The translations under genes and the position numbers were made by a program. Of a DNA stretch of 64,000 nt, positions 36,933 to 45,360 are shown piece by piece. The stretch is from the NCBI RefSeq assembly GCF_900101955.1, contig NZ_FNAQ01000009.1:34748-98747 (forward strand). The letters are read 5' to 3'. Each line of letters opens with the position of its first letter. The first letter of the stretch is position 1. The notes beneath the pieces were generated by a model. The model did no database searches. It was not told the origin of the DNA and saw only the letters and a program-made list of their open reading frames with translations. Origin of the DNA: Desulfuromonas thiophila. Its GTDB lineage: Bacteria > Desulfobacterota > Desulfuromonadia > Desulfuromonadales > Desulfuromonadaceae.

Positions 36933-38894
36933 ATGCGATTGGGCTTGAAGGCGAAGTTTCTGGTGCCGGTTTTGCTGGTGGCTATTACGGGTCTGGCTCT
37001 GGTAACCCTGCTGGGTTATCGCTCATCGAAGGACGCGCTGCAGGCGGTGATTCGCGCTCAGATGCAGCAGGCCAGTGAACAGCTGGCCGGTCAGATAGAC
37101 GACTGGGTTGCCGATCACCGAAAGGATATTCAGACCTTTACCAGCCAGGCGGCCATTCTTGATGCCTTTTCGTCAAATCAGGCTGCTGGGCAGGCCAATC
37201 GTTTTCTGACCGAATTGGGCAGACGCTACGCGGGTTATGAGTTTCTGGCCCTGGTCAACAGCGAAGGGCAGGTAATCAGTGCATCGCAGTCGCAGCTGAT
37301 TGGCATGGAACTGGGCCACCGTTCCTATGTGCAGCAGGCTCTCGCGGGACAGGAGGCTCTTTCCGAGGCGCTGCTGAGTCAGGCAACGCAAAAACCGGTA
37401 TTTTCAATCGCCGGCCCTGTTGTTGTCGGAAACAGGGTGGTGGGTGCCCTGGTCGGTGTTGTCAGTCTGGCTGATTTCGATACGTCGTTCATACGGCCCG
37501 TCAGGCTGGGTAACAGGGGCTATGCCTACCTGGTGGATGCCGAGGGTCATTTTCTTGCCCACCCGGATCAGAAACTGGTGCTGAACAAGGGGATCGCCGA
37601 GTACGACTGGGGTCAGCAGATTCTGCGGGAGAAGAATGGTTTTCAGGAATATCTGTGGCAGGGTGCGCCCAAGATTGTCAGTTATCGTGCCATTGCCGGA
37701 ACCGGCTGGATTATCGCAGCGGGAGCCGAACTGGAGGATATCTTCGCGCCTGTGGTGGCCATTCGCAATACCAGCTCCTTGCTGGCCTTGCTGGCCTGCG
37801 GTCTGATTGCACTGGTGATCTATCTGGCGGTGAATGCGATTGTCCGGGCGATTCGCCAAGGCGTGGCGTTCGCCGAGCAGATTCGTGCCGGTGATGTGTC
37901 AACCCGCCTGCGGCTGGCCCGGACCGATGAACTGGGTGTTCTGACGGCGGCGCTGGACGCCATGGCTGACAGTCTGGAAGAAAAGGCCGTGCTGGCCGAG
38001 CAGGTGGCGGCTGGCGATCTGAAGGTGGAGGTGAAGCTGGCGTCGGAGCGCGACCGTCTGGGCCTGGCCTTGCGCAAGATGACGGATGATCTGAACAGCA
38101 TTCTCCAGCAGATTCGGGCGGCCTGCGATCAGATTGCTGCTGGAGCTTCCGAGGTGTCCGATTCGAGTCAGGCGCTGTCGCAGGGTGCGACGGAATCGGC
38201 CAGCTCTCTGGAGCAGATTGCGGCGTCGATGAATGAGCTGGCTTCCCAGACCCAGTTCAATGCCGAGAACGCGGCACAGGCCAATCGTCTGGCGGAACAA
38301 TCGCGCGTGGCGGCCGGCCGAGGCAATGAGCAGATGCAGCAGATGGTGGCGGCCATGGGTGAGATCAATAGCGCCAGTCAAAGCATTTCCAAGATCATCA
38401 AGGTTATTGATGAGATTGCTTTTCAGACCAATCTGCTGGCGCTTAATGCTGCCGTTGAGGCGGCCCGCGCTGGTCAGCACGGCAAGGGTTTTGCCGTGGT
38501 GGCGGAGGAGGTGCGTAACCTGGCGGCGCGCAGTGCCAAAGCGGCACAGGAAACGGCGGCGTTGATTGAGGGATCGGTGTGCAAGGCGGAGAACGGTGCC
38601 CGAATGGCAGATGCCACAGCGCATCAGTTGCATGAAATTGTTGAGGAAATCAGCAAGGTTACCAGTCTGGTGGCTGAAATTGCCAGTGCCAGCAACGAAC
38701 AGGCACAGGGGATTGGCCAGGTGAATATCGGCTTATCGCAGATCGATCAGGTGACCCAGCAGAATACGGCCAGTGCCGAAGAAGGGGCTGCGGCCAGCGA
38801 AGAGCTCAATAGTCAGGCGGTGCAGTTACGCGATCTGGTTGGTCATTTTGACCTCAAGCACAACACGGCTTCCCGGCCGGTTTTGCCTTACTGA
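36933..38894 (+). CDS. Methyl-accepting chemotaxis protein, Cache type
   Basis: A 653-residue membrane chemoreceptor: membrane segment (about 8-27), a periplasmic dCache_1-like sensor ([30 protein letters not shown], then [24 protein letters not shown]), a second membrane segment (about 277-299), HAMP, and the signalling hairpin [49 protein letters not shown]. It lacks a C-terminal CheR/CheB pentapeptide. Its signalling part is nearly the same in protein as that of the split receptor at 26430-27650, although the sensors differ. GAAGGGAG lies upstream of the ATG in an AT-rich 143-base leader that follows the potassium operon. Confidence 0.93.
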   Translation: MRLGLKAKFLVPVLLVAITGLALVTLLGYRSSKDALQAVIRAQMQQASEQLAGQIDDWVADHRKDIQTFTSQAAILDAFSSNQAAGQANRFLTELGRRYAGYEFLALVNSEGQVISASQSQLIGMELGHRSYVQQALAGQEALSEALLSQATQKPVFSIAGPVVVGNRVVGALVGVVSLADFDTSFIRPVRLGNRGYAYLVDAEGHFLAHPDQKLVLNKGIAEYDWGQQILREKNGFQEYLWQGAPKIVSYRAIAGTGWIIAAGAELEDIFAPVVAIRNTSSLLALLACGLIALVIYLAVNAIVRAIRQGVAFAEQIRAGDVSTRLRLARTDELGVLTAALDAMADSLEEKAVLAEQVAAGDLKVEVKLASERDRLGLALRKMTDDLNSILQQIRAACDQIAAGASEVSDSSQALSQGATESASSLEQIAASMNELASQTQFNAENAAQANRLAEQSRVAAGRGNEQMQQMVAAMGEINSASQSISKIIKVIDEIAFQTNLLALNAAVEAARAGQHGKGFAVVAEEVRNLAARSAKAAQETAALIEGSVCKAENGARMADATAHQLHEIVEEISKVTSLVAEIASASNEQAQGIGQVNIGLSQIDQVTQQNTASAEEGAAASEELNSQAVQLRDLVGHFDLKHNTASRPVLPY

Positions 38895-38913
38895 ATCGGC
38901 GGGTTGTTGCGTT

Positions 38914-38949
38914 GCGCGGCAAGCCTGGGATTACCCGGTTTTGCCGCGC
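38914..38949 (+). terminator. Hairpin after the chemoreceptor gene
   Basis: GCGCGGCAA (38914-38922) pairs with TTGCCGCGC (38941-38949), with a second short stem (TGGG/CCCG) inside. It lies 19 bases after the chemoreceptor stop. No T tract follows, so termination is probable rather than certain. Confidence 0.5.
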
Positions 38950-39100
38950 CGGATTCATCCCTGCGGTGTTGTTCGTCGGTTGTTTTTTGCCAGCAAGCGA
39001 TTTTTCGACCTGTCTGCGCTATACTCTGTGTCAGGTACTGATGGCGGGTTGTCTGCGGGCAAACCGTATCGATGGCGCGTACAGCAAGGGAGGCAGAAAA

Positions 39101-39796
39101 ATGACCGGATCGCGACAGGGGAAGTGGCGCAGCAGAGGCTGGGCTGTGCTGGTGGCGCTGGTGCTGCTGTGGTGCCCGTATGGGGCTGTGGCGGCCACCT
39201 ATGGGTGTCTGGAGGGCAATGGTATCGCAGGCCGACAGGAGCGGTCGCTGGCAGCTTTTGATCGTATTGCCCTGCAGGGTGTGTTCGAGGTCAGCATTCA
39301 GCTGGCGGCTCAGCCGTCCTGTGCGGTTTCCGGTGACAGCAATCTGCTTGATCAGGTGCGCACCCAGGTGGTGGATAGCGAATTGCGCATTGATACCCGA
39401 GGCTCCCTGTGCCTGAAACTGCCATTGCAACTGGATATTCGTCTTCCGGCCCTGACGGCGTTGCGGGTCGATGGCAGTGATCAGGTACAGGTGACCGGGT
39501 TGCGTGGTGAGCGTTTCGCCCTGCAGGTGGCGGGTGTCAGCCGGGTGGAATTGCGCGGCGAGGTAGACCAACTGGAGGCCCGCTTGGAGGGTACTTCGGA
39601 ACTGCAGGCGCTTGACCTGAGGGCGCAGCGGGCCGAAGTGTTGGCCAATGGTACGGCGCAGGCTCATCTGCAGGTGGTTGAGCAACTGCAGGTGACGGCA
39701 GCGGATCTGGCGCAGATTTTCTACCGGGGCGCCGCGGTACAACTGGTCGCCAATCTGTCGGGCCTGGCCAGTGTCACGCCGCTTGCTGGTCCCTGA
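39101..39796 (+). CDS. Exported DUF2807-type (GIN domain) beta-helix protein
   Basis: A 231-residue protein with a signal peptide (RSRGWAVLVALVLLWCPYGAVAA). The mature part follows the GIN/DUF2807 pattern: RSLAAFDRIALQGVFEVSIQLAAQPSCAVSGDSNLLDQV, then repeating beta-strand units with small residues (LTALRVDGSDQVQVTG, VSRVELRGEVDQLEARLEGTSELQALDL). GIN-domain proteins are right-handed beta-solenoids in the periplasm or on the cell surface; their role is mostly unknown. ATG 39101 was chosen since AAGGGAGG lies about 7 bases upstream; the longer open frame from 38912 starts inside the preceding hairpin. Confidence 0.82.
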   Translation: MTGSRQGKWRSRGWAVLVALVLLWCPYGAVAATYGCLEGNGIAGRQERSLAAFDRIALQGVFEVSIQLAAQPSCAVSGDSNLLDQVRTQVVDSELRIDTRGSLCLKLPLQLDIRLPALTALRVDGSDQVQVTGLRGERFALQVAGVSRVELRGEVDQLEARLEGTSELQALDLRAQRAEVLANGTAQAHLQVVEQLQVTAADLAQIFYRGAAVQLVANLSGLASVTPLAGP

Positions 39797-39877
39797 ATGA
39801 TGCCTGAACGGATTGGTGTTGGCGCCGCATAACAGAGCAACGCTGCAACAGAAGAACAGCAGCCTGGAAATCAAGAA

Positions 39878-39914
39878 CAGCAGCCCGAAAATCCTGAGGA
39901 TTTTCGGGCTGCTG
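39878..39914. terminator. Long perfect hairpin between convergent genes
   Basis: A perfect 17-bp stem (39878-39894 with 39898-39914) closed by the 3-base loop TGA, with four A and four T residues in the arms. It lies between the convergent stops at 39796 and 39947, so it probably ends transcription from both sides. A near-repeat of one arm (AACAGCAGCC) lies just upstream at 39856-39865. Confidence 0.75.
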
Positions 39915-39946
39915 GCGTTTGGGGGCGGGGGGCTTGAAGATAGCGG

Positions 39947-40360
39947 TTAGAGTGCTGAAACCTCCTGGGGGACAAACTCAACCGACACGGTACGCAACTG
40001 GTTGTTGGTGCCGACGGAAACCGTGACACCAAAATGGCCCGCCTGGCCATGTTTGAAGGGCAGATTGTCGTTGACCTGGGCTTCAACCGCATGAACCACA
40101 CGCTGGTGGCCGTCGAGCAGATAGATAATGGCGTAGCCGCGCAGGGTGCGCTGGCTGTGATTGCGGATGCGGCCACTGACCTCCAGCACATTGCCCTGTT
40201 CATGGGCTTGGGCCATCAGATCGATGACCTCGTAGCGTGCTGGCGAAAGCAGGTGAGGCGCCGCCTGAACGGGCAGCAGTGGCAGCAGTGTCAGCAACAG
40301 CGCTGGCAACAGCATTTTGATGCGGACAGAGCTTCCCGGATGCTGGCGACTTGAATTCAC
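39947..40360 (-). CDS. Small exported FxLYD-like protein
   Basis: About 137 residues with a signal peptide (MLLPALLLTLLPLLPVQA after a basic n-region). The mature domain reads NVLEVSGRIRNHSQRTLRGYAIIYLLDGHQRVVHAVEAQVNDNLPFKHGQAGHFGVTV, which fits the FxLYD beta-sandwich found in many exported bacterial proteins. The function is unknown. GTG 40360 is chosen because GGGGAG lies 8 bases upstream; ATG 40315 would remove the basic n-region. It is convergent with the GIN-domain gene and 130 bases after the TatD-radical SAM gene on the same strand. Confidence 0.72.
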   Translation of the reverse strand: MNSSRQHPGSSVRIKMLLPALLLTLLPLLPVQAAPHLLSPARYEVIDLMAQAHEQGNVLEVSGRIRNHSQRTLRGYAIIYLLDGHQRVVHAVEAQVNDNLPFKHGQAGHFGVTVSVGTNNQLRTVSVEFVPQEVSAL

Positions 40361-40490
40361 GCTTTGATCTCCCCGCTTAAAAAAGGACCATCGGCACAGA
40401 TGAAACGGCATCTTTTTTATTTGAACAGCGTTAGTATAGCCGGCTCTTATGCCCTTCTCAAGTGGGGCTGAGCAGATTCTGCCACCGGTT

Positions 40491-41903
40491 TCAACCGACT
40501 TCGTTGTAGAGGCGTTTGCGGAAGCGGACGCCCAACTGGGCCGCCAGTGCCGCGCAGGCATCACAATCGACTCCCGGAACCGTGACGGCCGAGGCGACCA
40601 CCTCGGCAACATGCTGTGGCGCCAGCCGGATAAAATCGGTAACGGCACTAAAGGCGTTCTCGCCGAAAGGGGATTGGCACAGTTGCTGGTACTGCCGGGC
40701 ATTCGAGGCATTGAGGGATATCGAGAGACTGTCGACCAATCCTTCAAGCTCCGGCAGAATGTTGCGGCCATGGACAAGATTGGCCAGCCCATCGGTGTTG
40801 ACCCGGATGCGCACGCCCTGGGATTTGAGCTGCCGGGCGACGGCGACCAGAGTGTCAAGTCGCAGCAGGGGTTCGCCATAGCCACAGAAAACCACTTCGT
40901 CATAGCGGGTTGGATCGCCGATGGCGGCAAGAATCTCGGCCACATCGGGTTCATGGTCGAGTTTGAGCTGATGGCCCTTGACGGCGAAGTCACGAAACTT
41001 GGCACAGAACACACAGCGGTTGCTGCAGCGGTTGGTGATGTTGAGATAGAGCGCGTTGCGGATGGGGTAGGCGATTTTGGCAGATTGGTCGATCTGACCG
41101 ACGCCGAACAGACGATTACCGTTGAGGCTGGTGATGCGGCCGATATCCTGCAGGCTCAACCCGCGCAATTCCGCGATCAGCCGCGCTGTTTCGGCGACAT
41201 AAGCTGGCTCGTTGCGCTGACCGCGCCAGGGCTGGGGTGCCAGATAGGGGCAGTCGGTTTCGAGCAGTAGCCGGTCGAGCGGCAACTGGCGCAGCAGGTC
41301 GCGCTGGGCCTGGTTGGCAGGGTAGGTGAGGGTGCCGGTGAACGAGAGATAAAACCCCAGGGCCAGACAGGTTTCGGCCATGGCCTGGTCGCCACTGAAA
41401 CAGTGCAGCACGCCGCCGATGGTCTGAGCCTCTTCCTCACGCAGAATGCGCATCACATCCTCATGGGCGTCACGATCATGGATGATCAACGGCTTGCCAC
41501 AGCGGCGCGCCAGGGCAATCTGCTGGCGAAAGGCCTGATGCTGCTGCTCATGCGGGCAACGGTTGCGGTAATAGTCGAGGCCGGTTTCACCGATAGCGAC
41601 AACCTCGGGTATCTGCGCCAGCGTTTCGAGTTCCGCCAGGCAGGCGGCATCAAGGCTGGCGGCGTCATGCGGATGGATACCGATGGCGGCGTGGATCGCG
41701 GCATGGCGCCTGGCCAGTTCGATACAGGCACGGGAACTGGCCAGATCGCAACCAACACTGATCATGGTCTGGACACCGGCAGCCGCTGCTCGGGCGATGA
41801 CGGCTTCCAAGTCGGCGGCAAAACGCGGACCATCCAGATGGGCGTGGCTGTCAAACAGTACGGGCCTGCTGTCGGCACAGATGGCGGGGTTTGCTGATGG
41901 CAT
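40491..41903 (-). CDS. TatD-family metal hydrolase fused to a radical SAM domain
   Basis: 470 residues. The first about 270 form a TatD TIM-barrel with metal ligands in FDSHAHLD, IGETGLDYY, PLIIHDRDAHEDV, LHCFSG and LLETDCPYL. From about residue 285 a radical SAM domain follows, with the cluster motif ITNRCSNRCVFCAKF (CxxxCxxC), VVFCGYGEPLLR and RVNTDGLANL. TatD proteins are 3'-5' exonucleases or amidohydrolases; the substrate of the associated radical SAM part is unknown. The start at 41903 has AAGGA 9 bases upstream; the longer frame overlaps the metG stop. It follows metG on the same strand. Confidence 0.92.
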   Translation of the reverse strand: MPSANPAICADSRPVLFDSHAHLDGPRFAADLEAVIARAAAAGVQTMISVGCDLASSRACIELARRHAAIHAAIGIHPHDAASLDAACLAELETLAQIPEVVAIGETGLDYYRNRCPHEQQHQAFRQQIALARRCGKPLIIHDRDAHEDVMRILREEEAQTIGGVLHCFSGDQAMAETCLALGFYLSFTGTLTYPANQAQRDLLRQLPLDRLLLETDCPYLAPQPWRGQRNEPAYVAETARLIAELRGLSLQDIGRITSLNGNRLFGVGQIDQSAKIAYPIRNALYLNITNRCSNRCVFCAKFRDFAVKGHQLKLDHEPDVAEILAAIGDPTRYDEVVFCGYGEPLLRLDTLVAVARQLKSQGVRIRVNTDGLANLVHGRNILPELEGLVDSLSISLNASNARQYQQLCQSPFGENAFSAVTDFIRLAPQHVAEVVASAVTVPGVDCDACAALAAQLGVRFRKRLYNEVG

Positions 41904-41941
41904 GGTCACATCCTTGAGCAATACAGCTTGCGACCAATAGG

Positions 41942-41965
41942 CAGGGGGCGCCGTGGCGCCCCCTG
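41942..41965 (-). other. G+C-rich palindrome between metG and the TatD fusion gene
   Basis: CAGGGGGCGCC (41942-41952) is followed after 2 bases by its inverse complement (41955-41965). It lies in the 97-base gap after the metG stop. Without a T tract it may only slow RNA polymerase or protect the mRNA end. Confidence 0.5.
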
Positions 41966-42000
41966 AAAACCGGTCAGACCAGCGGTGTATAAGATCGCTG

Positions 42001-43530
42001 TTATTCCACTTCGATGCGGGGGAACAGGGGGGGCGCTTTTTCAATGCGGCAGCCTGCCGCCAGCCCGCCCCAGTCGCTGTGTTCCAGCAGATTCTGATCC
42101 GGCTGCTGGCCGAGAATGGCCAGAATACGGCTGCCGGTTTCCGGCATGAAGGGGCCGATCAGCAGCGCCACCAGCCGGAGGCTTTCAAGCAGGTGATACA
42201 TGACGGTGCCCAGACGCGGTTGCAGAGCGGCATCCTTGGCCAATGTCCAGGGGGTGGTTTCATCGATATACTTGTTGGCGCTGCCAATGATCTCCCAGAT
42301 TGCCAGGAGGGCCTTGTTGAAGGCCAACTCGTTCATCAGGGTGTCAACTTCGGCCATTTTATCCTGGCAGCGCTGGCGCAGGGCGGCATCGCAGGGGGCT
42401 TCACTGCTGGCGGCCGGCAGCACGCCGTCAAAGTATTTATTGACCATGGCGGTGGTGCGGCTGACCAGATTGCCCAGATCGTTGGCCAGGTCGGAATTGA
42501 TGCGGTGAACCAGTGAGGTGCGGGAAAAGTCACCGTCAAGGCCGAAGGGCACCTCGCGCAGCAGGAAATAGCGGATGGCGTCGACACCGTATTTTTCCAC
42601 CAGCATGTTGGGTTCGACCACGTTCTGCAGGCTCTTGCTCATCTTCTTGCCTTCCACCGTCCACCAGCCGTGGGCAAAAACCTTCTGCGGCAGTGGCAAG
42701 CCGGCGGCCATCAGGAAGGTCGGCCAGTACACCGTGTGAAAGCGCAGGATGTCCTTGCCGATCACATGGACATCGGCAGGCCAGAAGCGATCGAACAAGC
42801 CTTCGGCGTCTTCGGGATAGCCCAGTGCGGTGATGTAGTTATTCAGCGCGTCGAACCAGACGTAGATGACGTGGCCGGCATCGTCCGGTACTGGAATGCC
42901 CCAGGAAAAGCTGGTGCGTGAAATGGACAGATCGCGCAGGCCCTCGCGCACGAAGCTGAGGACTTCGTTGCGGCGCGAGCGCGGCTGGATGAAATCCGGC
43001 TGGTTTTCGATATGATCGATGAGCTGCTGCTGATACTTGCTCATGCGAAAGAAGTAGGACTGTTCCTGCAGCTTTTCTGTTGGCCGGCCGCAGTCAGGAC
43101 AGCAGCCGTCGAGCAGCTGGGTTTGAGTCCAGAAGGTTTCACAGGGGGTACAGTACCAGTCTTCGTAGGTACCCAGGTAGATATCGCCTTTGTCGCGGAT
43201 GGTGCGGAACATCTGCTGGACACCGGTCTTATGGCGTTGCTGTGAGGTACGGATGAAATCGCTGTAATCAATATTGAGTTTGTGCCACAGCGCCTCGAAG
43301 CGCTGCATTACGCGATCGGCCAGCTCCAGCGGTGTTTCGCCGGCGGCCCCGGCGGCCTTTTCAACCTTCTGGCCATGTTCGTCGGTGCCGGTGAGGAAAA
43401 AGACATCGTGACCACAGGATTTTTTGTAGCGTGCCAGCACATCGCAGGCCAGGGTGGTGTAGGCATGGCCGATATGGGGCACGTCGTTAACGTAATAGAT
43501 CGGGGTCGTGATATAGAACGGCTTGCGCAT
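42001..43530 (-). CDS. metG: Methionine--tRNA ligase
   Basis: A class I synthetase that charges tRNA-Met. In 509 residues it has ITTPIYYVNDVPHIGHAYTT (HIGH motif near residue 19), a zinc-binding insert with CTPCETFW and CCPDCGRP, and the loop KKMSKSLQN near residue 300, then the helical anticodon domain ending near the C-terminus. It lacks the C-terminal EMAP-like tRNA-binding domain of longer enzymes. The ATG is preceded by AGGAGTTTTTAT on the minus strand. It starts 12 bases after the ricT stop. Confidence 0.97.
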   Translation of the reverse strand: MRKPFYITTPIYYVNDVPHIGHAYTTLACDVLARYKKSCGHDVFFLTGTDEHGQKVEKAAGAAGETPLELADRVMQRFEALWHKLNIDYSDFIRTSQQRHKTGVQQMFRTIRDKGDIYLGTYEDWYCTPCETFWTQTQLLDGCCPDCGRPTEKLQEQSYFFRMSKYQQQLIDHIENQPDFIQPRSRRNEVLSFVREGLRDLSISRTSFSWGIPVPDDAGHVIYVWFDALNNYITALGYPEDAEGLFDRFWPADVHVIGKDILRFHTVYWPTFLMAAGLPLPQKVFAHGWWTVEGKKMSKSLQNVVEPNMLVEKYGVDAIRYFLLREVPFGLDGDFSRTSLVHRINSDLANDLGNLVSRTTAMVNKYFDGVLPAASSEAPCDAALRQRCQDKMAEVDTLMNELAFNKALLAIWEIIGSANKYIDETTPWTLAKDAALQPRLGTVMYHLLESLRLVALLIGPFMPETGSRILAILGQQPDQNLLEHSDWGGLAAGCRIEKAPPLFPRIEVE

Positions 43531-43541
43531 AAAAACTCCTG

Positions 43542-44882
43542 CTAGGACGGTTTGGGCGGATTCTGCGGTCGACGGCGGCTCCGGTTGGGGCGGCGGGGCG
43601 GCCGGGTACTGGCATCAGCTGCTGGCGGCCGGTCTGCCGGTACCGCTGGGCCGTTTTGAGGCCGTTGCGAGCGCTCCGCGCCTGGTCGAGGTCGGTCGGG
43701 AAGCGCCTTTTTTTCACTGGCCGGGGTGACGGGTCGTGCTTCACGGTTTTCTTGACCCTCCCGTCGTTCCTTGCCGCGTCGGCCACCCCGGCGTCGTCTG
43801 CTGCTGGAACTGGCTGGCGTGGCTTCTTCTGCGGCAGGGGTGTCATGGTCGCTGCTGGGCTGGACTGGCTTGTCACCGCTGGCTTCAACCGGGCGGTCCT
43901 GGGGCTTGCGACTGGCTTTGGTGCGTGGTTTGCGGGAAGCCTTGTCGCCGCTGTCTGCCGCCGGGGCGTCAGCGGACCGTTCCTGCGGAGCGGCGTCCGC
44001 TGTTGCGGTCTCGGCGGCCGGCGCGCTCTGGAGCTGTGCCAGAGGAATCTGGCGATTGACCCCCTCCTGGCTGACGGTGACCGACTGAGCCAGCACCTGA
44101 CAGCTGATGACCTTGACCGGCTTGCCGTCGAGCAGCAGGGTGCTGCCCGCTTTGGGCAGTTTTTTGGCCATCTGACAGTAGGTCGGATACTCATAGCTCA
44201 AACAGCACAACAACCGGCCGCACTGGCCGGAGATTTTGGTCGGGTTAAGGGCCAGGCCCTGCTGTTTGGCCATCTTGACTGAAACCGGGTAGAAGTCGGT
44301 CAGAAAGGTGCCGCAGCAGAGTTCACGACCGCAGATGCCGATGCCGCCGACCAGTTTGGCCTCGTCACGCACACCGATTTGGCGCATCTCGATGCGGGTA
44401 TGAAAATGGTGGGCCAGATCCTTCACCAGATCCCGAAAATCGATACGGCCGTCGGCAGTGAAATAGAAGATGATCTTCGAGCCATCAAACAGGTATTCGG
44501 CGCGTACCAGTTTCATTTCCATGGCGCGCTGTCGAATCCGCTCGAAGCAGTAGTGAAAAGCCTCTTTTTCCTTCGAGGCGCTGATGCGGGCCATGTTCTG
44601 ATCGGCCTCGGTAGCCAGGCGCAGCACCTTCTTGAGGTCGGCGGGGCAGTCCTTGTGCTCAAGGCTGCGTGGCGATTGCGTTACACTGCCGAGGGCGCGG
44701 CCACGGTTGGTTTCCACCACCACCAGATCGCCACGCTGCAGCGGCAGACCACCCGTGGCAAAATCGTACTGCTTGCCGGCATGCCGGAAGCGGATCGTAA
44801 CGATTTCACACCAATCCGTCGTGTTTGGCGACTCGGTTGGCGGCTGTAACTGTTCAGGATCTTCAATATCGGTTGGTTGCAT
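43542..44882 (-). CDS. ricT: PSP1-domain protein, RicT (YaaT) type, with long basic tail
   Basis: 446 residues. The first about 270 match RicT/YaaT: IVTIRFRHAGKQYDFATGGLPLQRGDLVVVETNRG and the cysteine groups GICGRELCCGTFL and GQCGRLLCCLSYEYPTYC, which hold an Fe-S cluster in the Bacillus homologue, a partner of RNA-processing factors. From about residue 285 the chain is low-complexity, rich in Ala, Pro, Arg and Lys, with an RRRRGGRRG stretch. The Bacillus protein is about 275 residues, so the tail of some 160 residues is extra and may bind RNA. It lies in the tmk-holB-ricT-metG order. Confidence 0.9.
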   Translation of the reverse strand: MQPTDIEDPEQLQPPTESPNTTDWCEIVTIRFRHAGKQYDFATGGLPLQRGDLVVVETNRGRALGSVTQSPRSLEHKDCPADLKKVLRLATEADQNMARISASKEKEAFHYCFERIRQRAMEMKLVRAEYLFDGSKIIFYFTADGRIDFRDLVKDLAHHFHTRIEMRQIGVRDEAKLVGGIGICGRELCCGTFLTDFYPVSVKMAKQQGLALNPTKISGQCGRLLCCLSYEYPTYCQMAKKLPKAGSTLLLDGKPVKVISCQVLAQSVTVSQEGVNRQIPLAQLQSAPAAETATADAAPQERSADAPAADSGDKASRKPRTKASRKPQDRPVEASGDKPVQPSSDHDTPAAEEATPASSSSRRRRGGRRGKERREGQENREARPVTPASEKKALPDRPRPGAERSQRPQNGPAVPADRPPAADASTRPPRRPNRSRRRPQNPPKPS

Positions 44883-45200
44883 GAGTCTTCACAATGAGGC
44901 AGTCGGCGCTTCTGCCTGGCGAGGTGCCGGGAGCGGGCCGGATTGCCGAAGATAGCGGGGTTGCAGCAGGATTGATGATATCGAGATTACGTCTCGTCCG
45001 GGGCTGTTAGGCTGAGACCCGCTGTAAAAGCAGCTCTCACCCTGTAGGCAGCATCACAGAACACAAAGATCCTTCTTGTTTCCGGCCGCCTCTGCCAAAA
45101 CGCTACGGATTGTTTTGCGACCACCTGCCAAGATGATGCGGCAATCTACCGCATCCGCCAGGCACAGGCAATGTCTTAGTTGCCGCCGTCGGGTCTTGCC
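44883..45200. other. 318-base non-coding region with several predicted hairpins
   Basis: Between holB and ricT, next to the inverted-repeat element. Visible stems are CGAGA/TCTCG (44981-44995), TGAGA...TCTCA around GCTG/CAGC (45011-45037) and a perfect GATGCGG/CCGCATC (45134-45154) inside an outer TGCC/GGCA. No frame with a start codon and a recognisable product was found on either strand. It must carry a promoter for ricT unless transcription from holB reads through. Confidence 0.5.
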
Positions 45201-45360
45201 CTAGCAGAAGGTTGAAAAAGTCCCATCCGGGGCTTTTTCAACGATGCAAGCCGACAATGCTCTTTTTCGTCTTGCTCAAAAATCATTTTAATACGGAGCA
45301 ATGATTGATTTTGGTCACCCGTCCATGGGCTCTACAGGCTGTTTTTCAACAGTCTGCTAG
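45201..45360. repeat. MITE-like inverted-repeat element, copy 2
   Basis: 160 bases bounded by inverted repeats: the first 20 bases match the reverse complement of the last 20 at about 17 positions, with CTAGCAGA perfect at both tips and GTTGAAAAA inside each. The body matches copy 1 (24401-24558) in opposite orientation. The right tip CTAG contains the stop codon of holB (TAG read on the minus strand). No coding capacity. Confidence 0.75.

Noticed and set aside
39046..39075. GGGCAAACC string resembling the c-di-GMP-I (GEMM) riboswitch
   Set aside because: The other conserved blocks (GGGACGCAAAGCC-like and the receptor helix) are absent, so it is probably a chance match.
45001..45060. A TPP-riboswitch-like string (GGCTGAGA ... 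CACCC) on the plus strand
   Set aside because: The downstream conserved CCTGATC and the P4/P5 stems are missing, and no plus-strand gene follows; the likeness is limited to short strings.
45064..45180. Open frame reading KILLVSGRLC and ending AQAMS, Cys-containing
   Set aside because: About 39 codons after a stop, without any ATG, GTG or TTG start and without a ribosome binding site; likely chance in G+C-rich DNA.
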